This document shows positions 21,859 to 34,103 of a stretch of DNA of 64,000 nucleotides, one piece after another. Position numbers and translations under genes: made by a program. How positions within the stretch are numbered: the stretch's first letter is position 1; every line of letters begins with the position of its first letter. The notes below the pieces were generated by a model. It saw nothing but the letters and a program-made list of their open reading frames with translations. It had not been told where the DNA came from and did not search any database. Source of the DNA: Rhodosporidiobolus odoratus (taxonomy: Eukaryota; Basidiomycota; Microbotryomycetes; Sporidiobolales; Sporidiobolaceae); assembly GCA_034387635.1 (NCBI GenBank), contig JAOANU010000030.1, positions 56,866 through 120,865 of the forward strand, given 5' to 3'.

Positions 21859-23370
21859 CTAATCTGTTCCTCCCGTTCCGAGAGAGTAGGAGAGGGTGTC
21901 AAGGTCGAGCTTGTAAGTGGGCGAGCAGGGTTGTAGGGTCCGAGTTTGGCGCTGGTGGTGAGGAGGTGGTAGAGACAAATGAGGCGGACGTGAGAGAGGA
22001 GGAGCGGGTGTAAGTGGGACGGCAGGAGAGGGAGAGAAGGCAAGAGGTTGTAGGGGCTGCGCGGGAGAACGCGACACAAGCGCAGGATAAGACTCATGTG
22101 TGTTGGCCATATAGCTCTGTTCTTCTGCACTGTACAAGCTCGACCTAGTGCTGCCCTCGCTCGGAGCAGCGCGTCGATTGCGCCTGGCATTGCTTTCCTG
22201 CTGTCCAAGATCCTGCTTTGCTGAAGGGATGGGCGAAGGAGCTGCTTGATGACAAGGAACAGGCTCAAGAGGAGGATAAGTGGCGCGAGTGGATTGGATC
22301 TGGTAGTTTGAGTTGAGCTTGGGTGGGTTAGAAAGCGAAGAAGGAGGTTGAGAAGGTCGACGCTCGGCGGAGGAGTCTTGCGCAGGGAAGAATCGGAGGT
22401 CTCGTTCAGAAACAGGTGAGTTCTGGGCGGTAGTGGGAGGGGTGAGAATCTCGAGGTGGGACGGGGGTTTGCGAAGAACCTGCGGTAGCAAGGTTTCCTT
22501 CCTTTCTTCCTTCATCAGCTCAACCGCCTCAAGGAGAAGGGTGAGCGCAATGATCTGGCCCGACCCCTCACCTAGTACATCTTGCCCGTCATACTGCATC
22601 ACCACATCACAAGCTGCGAGACGGAACAGAAGGTTCTCCTCCTTACTACCTCCTTCTTCCGCTAGTCTCGCCTCGAGCCAAGTATAGATGGCTTGAGCCT
22701 CGACCGACGGTGATGCAAGCTTGTAGGGTTCCTGAAGGTCGAGCTTGAGCTGAGAAAGGTTGAAGAAGCTACCGAAGTAAAGGTCGAAGAGGTTTCGCAG
22801 GAGAGGGTGGAAGGAAGAGGCGCGGGCGTCGATGTCAGGTAGAGAAAGGGAAAGAAGATCACTGATCTCGTTCTTGACTTGAGTGTGCATGCGATATAGC
22901 ACAGAATCGGAGGACGACGAGGTGGCGAAGTTGGAGGGAAGGAAGAAGGGAGGAAGGACAGAAGTGAGGGCTTCCTTTAGGAAAGGTAGTTCCAAGCAAA
23001 GGGTATTGAAGTTGACTTGATATGATCGAAGACTTGAGACGAGTCGCGCAAGCCAAGGGTGCTTGCTGATCCCTAAAGCCCGTAGGCAATTGAGAGTTTG
23101 GTCGAGAATAGTTGGTTCGCGAGGAGGACTGGCTACGTTTCCTTTGACGGGCGGCCTGGGCGGAATGGGCGGAGGCAGAGGATGGAAGGGAGAATTGGGC
23201 GTTGACAGCATTTCCATGGGAGTTGGAGTTGTAGGACAAGGGCTTCGCGACAGATCAGGCGCTGTTAGGCGACAATGGTCAAAACAGCCATCTAGGTCGA
23301 TAGCGTACAAGGCGGCATACCTTGACATTCGTCCGCGGGCTCTAAGCCTGTGATTGAGTCGCTCCTTCAC
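21859..23370 (-). CDS. Conserved-looking hypothetical protein, proline-rich ends
   Basis: A long intron-free frame of about 500 codons. A Pro-rich N-terminal stretch is followed by a compact, hydrophobic, helical middle (ILDQTLNCLRALGISKHPWL, LRSYQVNFNTLCLELPFLKE, NLFDLYFGSFFNLSQLKLDL, SGQIIALTLLLEAVELMKEE). A disordered Ser/Pro-rich C-terminus ends LSYSLGTGGTD. I recognise no family. Minus-strand frames just upstream (to about 23770; for example KHELVAFDGQFSSDERW and LLYRYPDPNFFHFGIADSS) look protein-like and may be earlier exons, so the start at 23370 (or the Met at 23328) is provisional. Confidence 0.6.
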   Translation of the reverse strand: MKERLNHRLRARGRMSRYAALYAIDLDGCFDHCRLTAPDLSRSPCPTTPTPMEMLSTPNSPFHPLPPPIPPRPPVKGNVASPPREPTILDQTLNCLRALGISKHPWLARLVSSLRSYQVNFNTLCLELPFLKEALTSVLPPFFLPSNFATSSSSDSVLYRMHTQVKNEISDLLSLSLPDIDARASSFHPLLRNLFDLYFGSFFNLSQLKLDLQEPYKLASPSVEAQAIYTWLEARLAEEGGSKEENLLFRLAACDVVMQYDGQDVLGEGSGQIIALTLLLEAVELMKEERKETLLPQVLRKPPSHLEILTPPTTAQNSPVSERDLRFFPAQDSSAERRPSQPPSSLSNPPKLNSNYQIQSTRATYPPLEPVPCHQAAPSPIPSAKQDLGQQESNARRNRRAAPSEGSTRSSLYSAEEQSYMANTHESYPALVSRSPAQPLQPLAFSPSPAVPLTPAPPLSRPPHLSLPPPHHQRQTRTLQPCSPTYKLDLDTLSYSLGTGGTD

Positions 23371-24082
23371 CCTGGCTTGGAGGAGTCGGCGATACCAAAG
23401 TGGAAGAAGTTGGGATCCGGATAGCGGTAAAGCAGACGTGGCGAGAGGTGCGAGTCGGGGATGTCGTGTATAGCAGTATCGAGTGGCTATGCAAGCTCTC
23501 TTTCACCAAGTTAAGCGGGATCGAAGGCCACAAATGAGAACTGTAGATGAAAAGTCTCCGAGTCACGGTTGCTCGTCTCATCTGTCCATCGCTCGTCACT
23601 GCTGAACTGCCCGTCGAAAGCAACAAGCTCATGCTTACAGTCCTTATACCCCAGGGCGCGTCCACCTTGATCACCTTTGTCGCGCGCAGTTGCTACCTTG
23701 CCCCGCAACCTTCTCGTCAACCCATTCACGCTTCCCTCGCCCAGCAGATCAGCGCTGCAGTACCGGTTCACGTACCAGAGCCTCAGCTACACTCCACCTG
23801 CTCGTGCGCTGACTCTCACGTCACGACCTCCTCTTTGCGCAGTCGTCTCTCCCCTTGGCTCTTCTTCTCCTTAGTCTCGCACTAGACTCATCAGCGCGTC
23901 TCACTGGCGTGCAACCCGTTGACGCCAGTCTTCTCGCTTGCTTCTTGTCTTCCCTGTACACCTTTGCCTGCTCACAATCGCCGCTGGTCGGCACACGCAC
24001 GCCCCTTGTCCTCCTGCTTCGACTACTCCTCTCTTCGTCTCAGCCCTCTAACCTCGATCTGCCGTCCTACACCTCGACCGAC

Positions 24083-25160
24083 ATGCTCACGTTCTCTCTC
24101 CTTATACTCTCTGGGCTCAGTGCGGTAGTCTACGGTGCTCAAGTGGGGGATCAAGAAGCGGGACAAGCATCTGCTCAGAAAAAGGCATCGTCCGGTTCGT
24201 CCACGCTGGACCCTCTCTCTTCCACGACTCCTGCCGCTCGAGCTGACCCGCTCTACTCTCACAGAGCTCTCCAGTGCCGCCCGCCATCTCGCCGCCCGTC
24301 TTCCTGCAGATCGACACGCCATTTCTCGCCGACGATCCCCTTTCTCCGGTTCTTCCCCTTCACGCCAACACGCCGTATCCCCTCTTCCTCGAATGACGAA
24401 GAAGACACGCTCGAACCGACACAAACGCCAGGGTCTGGGAGGAATCGAAAGCCTCGTCGACCAGGTTGCGACAACTGCGCTCAGCGATTCTCCTTCCTCC
24501 GATACTTCGTCACCGGTGTCTGCCTCCCGGGTCGACGACGCCCTTTCCTTCGCTACTGACGCGCTCGCCGCCCCGTCTTCTCCGACGTCTGCCACTGTAC
24601 TCTCTTCCGCATCCCCTTCCTTCGAATCCTCAGATCCCGCGGATCCTTCTAGCGTCTCCTCCCGAAGAGGCCTCCTCACCTCCTACGCTTCAGGCCACGC
24701 CCTCGCCACCGCCCCTTCTTCCTATCCTCAGGGTGGCAGCGCCTCCGTCTCGGCCTCACAAAACGGAGGCGAAGCTCCGGCGTTCTCTACGCAAATTGCG
24801 AGCGAAGCCAGCGAGGTAGTCAGTACCGGCCTGCTCACCGCCGCCGCTGCGACTGCTGCGCAGGATCAAGAGGCCTCACCTTCTGGCGCATCGGAGGCAG
24901 GTGCGAATGTTGCAGTTTCTTCCGCATCCAGTCGAGATGAAGGCGAGGAAGGAGCGAGTTCGGAGGTGCAAACCAACGCTCGAGGAGCTACGGTTACACA
25001 TTTCTCGACGGCTCCGGCGGCGAAAGTGACTGGAGTGGCAGTCTCGTCCGAGCATGGGGCGGACGAGTCAAGCGGCGGGGTCGTGCTCGTTGGACTGAGT
25101 ACGGGGAAGGCGAGTGTACTTGCGGTCGTCGCGGTGAGCGCGATGTGGTTGATCGTGTAG
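24083..25160 (+). CDS. Secreted Ser/Ala-rich protein, likely GPI-anchored cell-surface protein
   Basis: The ATG at 24083 begins a clear signal peptide (MLTFSLLILSGLSAVVYG). An intron ending at the AG near 24263 joins it to the frame reading ELSSAARHLAARL. The rest is low-complexity, rich in Ser, Ala and Thr, as in heavily O-mannosylated wall proteins. The C-terminus has a small-residue region (ESSGG) and then a hydrophobic tail (SVLAVVAVSAMWLIV) ending at the stop, the usual pattern of a GPI-attachment signal. A short basic stretch (MTKKTRSNRHKRQG) near 24393-24434 may be a Kex2-type processing site (KR). No enzymatic domain is seen. Confidence 0.6.
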
Positions 25161-25632
25161 GCTGCCGAGGAACTTATTTACCATGTACAGGCGGCTCTAG
25201 CATATCCTTCTGCTCGAGCTTCTACAGACATTCGTTCGATTTTTATCCCTTTCTCGTACATCTTTCTCACTTCGCCTTTTCTCACTGTACATACAGACCC
25301 CACCCGATCGTTCTTGCCCGGGCCTCCCCCTCCTCGTCGTTGTGGACCCATCTAATCAGGAACCGCTGGACGGACTGGAACTCGAAACAGTACTTGCCCG
25401 CATCCTCTGACCATGCTCGGCTTTGACTACGGTTGTCACGCAAGTCAGTTCGGCATTAGGCAATGGGTTGTTGCGTCGAAAAGGGAAAGTAAAGTATGTT
25501 ACTACAAGCAAAAGGATCGACGACGGAACAAAGCAACATCAAACTGTCAAGGGCCGTTTCTCCCCCTCACCACTGGCGGGCACCACCGTAAGAATCCCTC
25601 CTGATCGTCAGCTCCACCGCCCTCGCTCTCTT
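25161..25632. other. Intergenic, no gene seen
   Basis: About 470 bp between the convergent ends of the surface-protein gene and the lipase gene; probably 3' untranslated sequence of both. Confidence 0.5.
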
Positions 25633-27318
25633 TTACAACTTACTCCTCGTCCCCTCCTCCTCCCCGTTCGCCATCTCGGCCTCCATCTCCATCTCCGCAC
25701 CCGTCAACCCCGTCGACGTCGACATCCCTACCACGGCACCGCCCGGAGTAGGTGGAGAGACAGTGACGGTAGGTGCTGCAGCTCCGGCGGAACCAAAAGA
25801 AGAAGAAGAAGAAGAAAGATGGGCGAGGATCCAGTTGATGATACAGTCTTGTTCTTTCCATTTGTCATCTCCGGGCTAGTATTCGCAAAAGGTTACGTCA
25901 GTCGGAGCGTCGTCTTGTAAGCGGAGAGCGGGGAGGAGACAGAGAAATAAGGGCTGACCTCGTTGTGCATCTCGTGGTAGAACCCTTCGAAAGGTTCGTA
26001 GGTCGCATCCTTGGCTCCAGCCTCCTTCTTGATCTTCTCGACGAACTCTTCAGAAGAGAGGTGGTCGGTAACCTGTGCCGCAGCGATTTGCGTCAATCAG
26101 CCTCGGACATTCACCCGGGAAGATCAAGATGGGCAGGGGACAAGCGAGACTGGGCGCACCTTGTCACCTGTACCGTGGACGATCAGGAGTGGGAGAGAAG
26201 AGGGCCAGTTGCGATAGCCGGAGGTCATGAGAGACTCGCCCTGCAAAGAAGAAGGCACGATAGGTAAATAACGGAAAGAAGGGCGTGATTCGCGAAGGCC
26301 AGTTGGGGTGCAGCATAGATTGAACGGGACAGGTCCAGATGGCATTCAGGCCAGGGGGGGGGGGGACGTACCCCGAGGAGCATATCCCCTACACCCCGGA
26401 ACGTGCCGACTTGCTTGCAGAGCGGATCTTTGGCGTATGTCGCGGCGGCTTCGGGGTCGCGGGTGCAATCCTACCGATACCGAGAGAGACGCGTGAGTCG
26501 TGCCCGTTTTGAACCGCTGCTAGTGCTCAGAGGACCTGCCGCGAGGTCACGTCGAGCACAAGTGTGTTGGGAATGCGCACCTCGGGTTTTACAGCCGCCT
26601 TGAGCGTCAGCGCCCCGCTCAGCTTGCCGAGCAAGCTTCCGGCCTTGACCACTAGCCCGGGGGCGCGCACTGCCTTGGCCTGCCTCAGCAACGGACTTGA
26701 GCTGATCACGCCGGCAAGCTGGTTCACAAGCGGAAGAGCGGGAGTACGAGTCGGGTAGGCGAGGGAGAGACCGCCGCCCATCGAGTGACCTGCATGTAAT
26801 GTATGTGAGCGACATAAGAAGCAGAGGGAAAGGAAAGGGACGCACCGTAGATGAAGAGGGGCACTCCCGGGTTCAACTGCCTCGCATGCTTCAACCAGTG
26901 CTCGACATCACCAAGCTGTAGTGGCCAGCTGGTGACCCCCTGCGAGTGTTTCGGGGTGTAGAAGGCCGTTTGACCGAACCCTGCAAGTGGAGCGGGACAA
27001 GGTTAGTCAACGCTGCGAGAGCGGGGAGAAGTTGAAGGAAGGAGCTGACCGCGCTGATCGTAGGCAAAGACGGCAATCCCCTTGTCGGCAAAGCGAGGGA
27101 AGCAGTGATCGTATCTCTGGATGTGCTCGACGAATCTGCAAGGCGGAGAGGGAGATAAAGTCGGTCAAGTCGGACATGTTGAGTGGGGAGGAGAGAAGGA
27201 GGAGAACGTACCCGTGTACAAACAGGACTTGAGCGAGTACGGGTACTCCAGCAGGCGGTGACCAAGTCTTGGTGTAGAACTTTGTATCTTGAGGTCCTTG
27301 TAAGTCAGTTGAAGCCAT
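25633..27318 (-). CDS. YJU3: Monoacylglycerol lipase, alpha/beta hydrolase (YJU3 type)
   Basis: Hydrolyses monoacylglycerols in lipid turnover. The start is the ATG at 27318 (MASTDLQGPQDTKFYTKTW). Short introns separate the oxyanion-region motif FVHG, the segment with YDQRGFGQTAFY, the nucleophile elbow GHSMGGG near 26770-26790, the acid region LLIVHGTGDKV near 26160, and the histidine region GFYHEMHNE near 25965-25990. A last intron leads to DDKWKEQDCIINWILAHL. The C-terminal tail is unusual for the family: a low-complexity Ser, Ala, Thr and Glu-rich extension of about 60 residues ending GTRSKL, where SKL is a perfect peroxisomal targeting signal type 1. A peroxisomal pool is therefore plausible, though yeast Yju3 is reported on lipid droplets and ER. 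Confidence 0.88.
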
Positions 27319-27474
27319 TTCAGAGTGAAGCGATGAGGTCAAGAAACGAATCCACTCCAATTCTCCGTCTTCTACTCGAGAAGATTGCTTGAGACTACTC
27401 ATAGACTATACTACAGCTATCATATACACTCTATACCTGTATATACCCCTCTACATCCGGATCGACGGGCATAA

Positions 27475-30184
27475 ATGCTCTTCCCCTTTCTCATCTCCCT
27501 TCTCATCTCGCATCCCTCACTCGCATCACCAGCACTCACAGCCGCGTACAGTCCACCACAAGCATCACTCAGACACATACAACAGCCTGCCGCCAAGCCT
27601 GCCTTGAAGGGTCGCTTCCTCCACCTCACCGACCTTCACCCCGACCCATATTACCGTGCCGGGACAAGCGAAGACGAGGCATGTCACCTGCATAAGAGGA
27701 AGAAGAAGAAGAACAAGAAGCATGGTAGACGGGGGGGCGGAAAGATTTCGAAGGAAGGAAACCGGGGCGAGAACAGCTGGGAAAATGAGGAGGAAAACGA
27801 CGAGGTGGAGCTGAATGAAGAGCTCTCGGGGTCTATAAGCTCACTTAACACGAACAAGGACAAGCCGAGAAAGGCAGGCTATTGGGGTCTTCCTATCTCG
27901 TACGTTCGTTCGTGTTCTGCCCCTCGCCTTTCAAGCGTTTTCCCCCCGGCCTCATGCGCTTTGTCCCGGGCCTATCTGTACCGCTTCCGCTTGCTCGAGT
28001 TCTTTGACCTTCACTGATGTATTTACCCTCACAGCGATTGCGACACGCCGATCAGCCTCATCAACGCGACCTTCGACTGGCTGGCGGAGAACTTCCGAGA
28101 CGAGGTCGACTTTGTAATCTGGACCGGGGACAACGTACGACACGGCAAGTCGTCGTTTTCTCCCTCCTACACGACCGTGCAAAAACTTTGTCGAACTCTG
28201 GCGTGTAACATAGCACGGCGGAATGGACAGGCTGACCGTTTTCTTACTTGTGCAGATATCGACACTCACCTCCCTCGATCTCTTCCTGAGATCCTTGACC
28301 TCAACGCCTACATTCTTGACCGCATGCGGAGTACTTTCGGCAAGCATACAACCCTTGTGCCGAGCATCGGCAATAACGGTACGCCCCCGAAGCCCTTTTC
28401 CCTTGTCCTTTCGATCCGGCCCGTAGACTGGGGGACTGATGTATTCCTTCTGACGCGCAACAGACATCTATCCTCATAACGTCATGTTTCCTGGTCGTAC
28501 GCTGCGCTGTCTTCGTTTACCGAATCTCCCTGCCATGGTTCGCTCTGCCGAAAGTTGGGCCAGCTAACTCTCGTCACTCATTCGCTGTGTAGCCTCCAAG
28601 ATCACCAACTCTTACCTCTCGCTTTGGTCCTCTCTTATCCCCGAACATCTCGCACATACCTTTGCCCGAGGCGGTTACTACTCCGTCTCCCCTCCTCACC
28701 TCAAAGACTCCCTCCTACTAATTTCGCTCAACACCATCTACTTCTTCGAGCACAATACGGCTGTCGACGGCTGCCCTCCCTTCGACGACGATCTTTCAAT
28801 CCTTGCCTCAGCTCCTTGGGGTCCTTCTAGCAATTCTTCCACTCTCCCTTCACCTTCTTCGCCCGAAGCCGCAGCGGACTTCTCCGCCTTCCTCGCCGCT
28901 CTCAAGCTGAGGCGAGACATAGATCCGGGGACGGAGCACCTCTTGTGGTTGGAACAGCAGCTCGTCCTCTCTAGGGCAAAGAGGATGCAGGTTTGGATGA
29001 GTGGTCATGTGCCTGCTAGTCGGGCAAACTGGTATGAAAGCTGCTGGAGCAAGTATAGCGAGTTGATGGGTGAGTATGGGGACGTTGTTGTCGGGTGAGT
29101 CGATTTTTTCCTTGGCGCTCTTGTCTCTGCTGTGCTTGATGAGACCGAGTGCTGCGTTTGGTGGCCTATTTTGCAGGCGTGCTGACATCGCACGAACAGA
29201 CAACTATTCGGCCACATGAACGTCGACCACTTCTCCTTCATTACGCCCACAGACGCTCGAAGCCTCGGGTCCCCGTCTTCGCATCTCCCTGCTCCCCCTT
29301 CACTTGCTCAGCATCCTCTTCTATCCGCAAATTCTGGTTCCCTGCGGCGGCAGCTACCGCTTTCAACACCCGCGTCCATCTTGTCGACTACAGATCATGC
29401 GGACAACGTCGAGATCGATTCTCTTCCCGACGATCTTTTCTCCCTTTACTCCTCTCTTCCACGCCACCCGGAAAAGGCCAACCTAGATGGGTTCGCAGTG
29501 ACCCACGTCAACCCGTCCATCATCCCGACCTACCTACCGGGTGTGCGAGTCTGGGAGTACAACGTCTCCTGGCCTCGCGAGTCGAGCAATGAGCAGGCAC
29601 CGACGAGGCCAGCAGGCGGTCGAAGAGGTTGGTGGAGAATCTGGAGTCAGAAGGAGCCACATAAGGAGGAGCGATTCGCCAACGCGCCTTCCCGGAAGAA
29701 CACCTTCCTCACTCCCCTCGCCTACTCGCAGTACTACCTCCCCGAGTCCGCCCTTGCTCTCGCCAACTCTCTCGCCGCTTCACCTCTATCGCTCTCCTCT
29801 CCCAATACCTCGTCTCGACCAACTCTGCCACCACCGCCAAAATGGGAACTAGAATACACCACTCTCTCCGCCTCAACCGTCGCCTCCCGCCTCCTTCACC
29901 CACCCTCATTCCCCGACCCTCTCCTTCTCCCGACCACCCTCCCTCCTCAACTCACAACCCTTCTCTCCCACCCTCGAAGTGCCAACAAGCTCTTTGCCCT
30001 CCGCAGACTATTACAGAACAAGTTGTGGGAGTTGACGCCTTATTCGGGGGTCATGAGGGAGGGAGAGGGATTGACCGTTAGGCAGTGCGTTAGAGCGGCT
30101 AAGGGGGTTGTGAAAGGGGGGAGAGAGGGGAGGGCTTGGAAGGGGTTTAGAAAGAGGCTGGGGGTCGGAAGTGGGGAATTGTAG
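27475..30184 (+). CDS. PPN1: Endopolyphosphatase (PPN1), vacuolar
   Basis: Metallophosphoesterase that cuts long inorganic polyphosphate chains in the vacuole. An N-terminal hydrophobic segment (MLFPFLISLLISHPSLAS) acts as signal or anchor. The metal-binding motifs appear in order: HLTDLHPDPYY (about 27630), WTGDN (about 28120), PSIGNN followed after an intron by DIYPHN, SGHVP (about 29000) and FGHMNVDHF (about 29210). The SDCDTP region after GYWGLPIS is also typical. Introns lie near 27900-28033, 28140-28255, 28380-28464, 28495-28590 and 29097-29200. A lysine-rich insertion (KRKKKKNKKHG) follows the first motif. The C-terminal third beyond the catalytic domain is low-complexity and poorly conserved. 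Confidence 0.9.
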
Positions 30185-30436
30185 GAATGGGACTTGGAGT
30201 AGAGTGGATCATATGTATCAAGCTGTTGTATTGGATGCCTTACGTTGGTACCTCTGTCTGGTCAAAAGACTCGTCATCGTTACGAGTCGCGCCGCTGCGA
30301 AAATTTCTGCGTCTCTATCGCTCGAAAACGCGGTTTCATACCACTCGATTCGGAACGTCCTACACGCTCAACTCAGGACGTTCAGTAAGCCTCCCCCTCC
30401 GCATGTCCGCTCTCCCTACCCTGCCACTCACCGCAC

Positions 30437-32405
30437 TTAGCCCATATGAGCCTTGTAATCCCACCCTCCCAATTTCCTACCTCCCATCCTTCCTCCAGCA
30501 CCTCCACCGTCAAACGGACGGGGCGGCGGGAACTGCGACGAGGGCGGGAAGGTACGTGTTGGGGCGTTCGGGAGGGCTAGGGTGGGAGGTGGGGAGGGGA
30601 CTGCAGGCGAGTTGAAATCGAGAGCGGAAGACGACGGAGGGAGGGAAGGAGGGAAAGAATGAGGCGAAGAAGGATATGGAGCAAAGGGATAAACTCGGGT
30701 CAGCGATCTGGCCCTGACGCGTTCCAGTTTGAGAAGGAGGGAACACAACGTACTCCTGGACAATCGGTCTCCTCCGCTCATCCCTACACTGGCTGGCGCA
30801 GGTACAGGCGGAGCCATGCCCATCCCCATTCCGGCTGAACTCGTCTGCCTACTATGCTGTCCTCCGCCATTCTGTGCTGCGACAGGCGGAGGAGGTGCAC
30901 GACCAGGCGGGGGTGGAGCTCTTCCTGGAGGGGGCGGTGGGGGAGGAGCGGCAGGTGCTGCTACCGAGGCTCGAGCTGCGGGGCTGGGCGCTGCGGGCGG
31001 CGGAGGGGGAGGAGCAGGGGGAGGGGAGGAAGGGATCGAAGCAGAGTATTGCTGAGGCACAGGTGAGGGAATCGCACGAGATGGTGGAGGGGGAGGGGCT
31101 CGAGGCGGCGGCGGGGCAGACGAGGCAGATGAGGTAGAAGGGTTGAGAGCGGCGGGTGAGAAGGAAGTCACGGGCGGAGGGGTAGAACGAGTCGGGGTGG
31201 GAGGAGCGACGCTTGCTCGCGAAGGGAGCGAAGGCGGCGGGGGCCTACTAGGGGGTGGAGGCGGTACCGCTCGTGCTGAACCCGCTGAAGCGGCGAGAGA
31301 GGCGGGAACCGGAGGAGGCGCTTTCCTCCCTGGTGGCGGAGGGGGAACAGCGCGAGAAGGAAGAGCGGGCGTCGCCGGTGTCGAGGAACGAGACTCGTCA
31401 CTGACCGTAGGAGAAGGACGAGAAGGCGGCACGGGAACGTTGCGTTGCGGCGGAGTCGGAACAGCGCGAGATGGCAAGGCCGGGCTTGGCCTTGCGGGTG
31501 GGGCTACTGCAGGGCGACTCGGAGGTGCGACTGGCGGACGGCCAAATGGGGGCGGGGGCGGGGGCGGGGGCGGAGCCGAGGGTGGAGCAGTAGGGCCACT
31601 CGGAGAAGGCCTAGAGGGAGGCAGAACAGGAGGACGAGCAGAAGGTAAGGGTGGGGCAGCCAACGACCTGCCAGGCGGGGGCGGGGGCGGAGGAGGTGGC
31701 GGCGGAGCGCCGGGTGCAGATGGAGGCGCTCGGGGTGGGGCGACTGGCGGACGAGAGGGTGGACCAGGAGTGGACCGAGTCGGGATCGCGGGAGATGAGC
31801 GAGAAGGCGGTGATGGGGCTAGTAAGCGAGAGGCAGTCAGTAGAGAATTTACATGCGCAAAGCCCTGTCTCCCGTCAACAGGAAAGACAGGCAGAATAAC
31901 TCGACCAGGCCAAACCCTCGACGCACCTGCTGGAGCCGAACTCAAGGAACTCGCCATGGCCGCCCCCGTTTTCTTGAGCGTCGGCATGCCGACTCCAGCA
32001 AATATACCGGCGAGTTGCTTCGGCTGTTCGTTGCCGTCCTCTGCATTTCCCCCGCCGGGCGGACGAGGTGCACCTCCTCCTGGCGGTTTCGGGACAGAAG
32101 GTGCGCCGCGTTTCGGACCTCCTCCACCGGCATCTACGACAGCGCCTGTTGGGAACAAACCGAGTCGCCAGGCGGTAATGCGAGTGAAACGGGGCGGTGT
32201 ATTGTCATCGTCAGCAAGAGGGCAAGGTGCGGGCGGGTCGAAAGCAATAGCGATTGAGGGTAACGGCGATAGCAAGTGGTCAGCTTGATCAGTATACGAG
32301 GCAGAGAGTGTACGTACCGACTCCACTGGCCTGAGATCTGTCATTTGTTTGCGTCTTCTTCAATCCCTTGCCCTTCTGGATTTGCGAGAGCAGGGACGAG
32401 TCCAT
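30437..32405 (-). CDS. VRP1: Verprolin / WASP-interacting protein
   Basis: Actin-binding partner of WASP that promotes Arp2/3-driven branched actin in endocytosis. The first exon, from the ATG at 32405, carries a WH2 actin-binding motif (LLSQIQKGKGLKKTQTNDRS). A second WH2-like stretch, IFAGVGMPTLKKTG, lies near 31970-32000. The long centre consists of proline tracts of the PPPPPPGR type suited to profilin and SH3 binding. The C-terminus contains FPPPRPFDGG, like the WASP-binding element of the family, and ends DYKAHMG. At least two introns are present, one near 32310 and one in the 31830-31930 region. The opposite strand has a 381-codon glycine-rich frame that is only its shadow. Confidence 0.85.
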
Positions 32406-34103
32406 TGCGTCCTGTGTTCACCGTGATGGAATTTTTTGTTGAGTAGGCACCGGCCAAGAAGTACGAGAGCAAGCAGCGATGTGAGACGAGGACAAGGGAC
32501 AGAAGCCGACTCGGAGGCGAGACGAGGTGGGGATTCTGGGAACAAGTCCCTCAATACTCTACAGACAAGACTGAAGCTGGAAGAGCTCGCAAAAGATGGG
32601 ATACTGTGCTATACAAGCTACTCGCCCTGTTTTACGGTGAGAGAATTCACTCTGCGCCCGTTCCACTTTTTTCCTCGGCCTCGCTCTGACTCCTTTCTCT
32701 CTCACATCAATACCCGCCGCTACCGCCTCAAGCTCAGCGGTTCAGAGACACACAGGAATTGACGACACGCCGCCTCTCCCGGATTGCGTCGCACTTCGAC
32801 AAGCCAAAACGCGCCGGTCAAAGCGAAGAATCAGTATCTTCATCGGGGCGAGCAGTCCGGGCGGCATTGGATGCGTCGTGAACGCCTTACCTTTGCAGCA
32901 GCTCTCCCGAGCTGAGCCATCGAGCTGACAGTGCTCCGCTCGAGTTGCCGGCGAGGGACGAACGGTCTGTTTCTCCTTCTCGTTTTTTTCTTCTTCGTCT
33001 CCTTGATGCAGTCTGTGCTCACGTCTAAGTGCTCTTCTTATCAGGCAAGCCACCTTACAACTCGGCTTGGTCACCACCGATCGATCGCCGGCGTGCTCAA
33101 TCACGAGCCGCTCATACCGAAGCACGCTGGCCTTTTTCCCACTCGTCGTGCGTTCTATTGCTTCATTCTCTACCGATCGGTTGCGTTCGGTCCCGAGTCC
33201 CTTACGCAGATACGTACGCGGTCCTCGTCATCGCCGGGGATCAAGACACGCTGCACATACTAGGACGATCGAAGCCATTCAAGAGATGTCTTCGTTTTTT
33301 TCCTTCAGTCCGCCTACCACTACAGCCATTCCCTTCGGAGTCTCTCGGATCGATCGCGCCACTGTCAAGAAGCACGCTCTCCGGCATGAACGTTGAGCAT
33401 TGTGACCGGAACTGCTAAGTTGCGTCGTAGCCCTCAACGAATATGCCCTTTTATACCGCCGCCTCCTCACCCTTTCCCTTTCCGTAGGGTATACAGGCCA
33501 ATTCAAGTATCATACTCGTATACCATGGGCAGGTTAGCTTACCGTCTGCTACAACGGCCGCATCTTCCGCCGTTTCCTCTTTTCTACTTTCCTGTTCATG
33601 CCTCTCCCGCAGTTCAGGCCTCCCCTTTGCTCTCGAAGCTTTCGTAAGTACCAACAGGTCTCCTTCGGGTGACCTCTGTAGGCTCGGAACGCTGCAAGCT
33701 GTCTAAGTGCAACCCTGGGTGTGTGGAAAGGCTCAAGAAGAAAACGGCAGCCTATTCGCCTCGCCTCGCGAGCTTCAAACCCCTTCTGCTTTTCTCCAGG
33801 CTTACGGACATAGCAGGTCTGAGTGCTCTCGTAACGCCGCCTGACCTTCTGATCGGGTGCTTTGCGACCGTTGGCATGAACCTCGTCGATCTCCTTTTTC
33901 GTCGGGGCCGCGATTGCTCTTTACTCCGTTTCTTCCTTATACGCTGTCATCCTGGTCGTCTCCGCCCCACCACACCCTCTGTTGTGCCCGATCGCTTCAC
34001 CGCTGGTCGGTTCAAGCAGCCCGTCGCGCCTCACCGTCCCGGCTTCATCGCCTCATCCTCCTTCTCGCGAAGAAACAGTTTCACAGGACAGGCCGAATGC
34101 GGC
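32406..34103. other. Divergent upstream region of verprolin and TPR genes
   Basis: About 1.7 kb. No coding frame has a recognisable family. The frame open from 33669 into the TPR gene is taken as leader because the sequence before 34104 looks non-protein-like. Pyrimidine-rich tracts occur at 33430-33520. Confidence 0.4.

Noticed and set aside
31143..32288. A 381-codon glycine-rich plus-strand frame
   Set aside because: It is the complement of verprolin proline tracts.
33669..34103. The open frame upstream of the TPR protein as its N-terminus
   Set aside because: The composition is not protein-like and there is a good in-frame ATG at 34104; I treat it as leader sequence.
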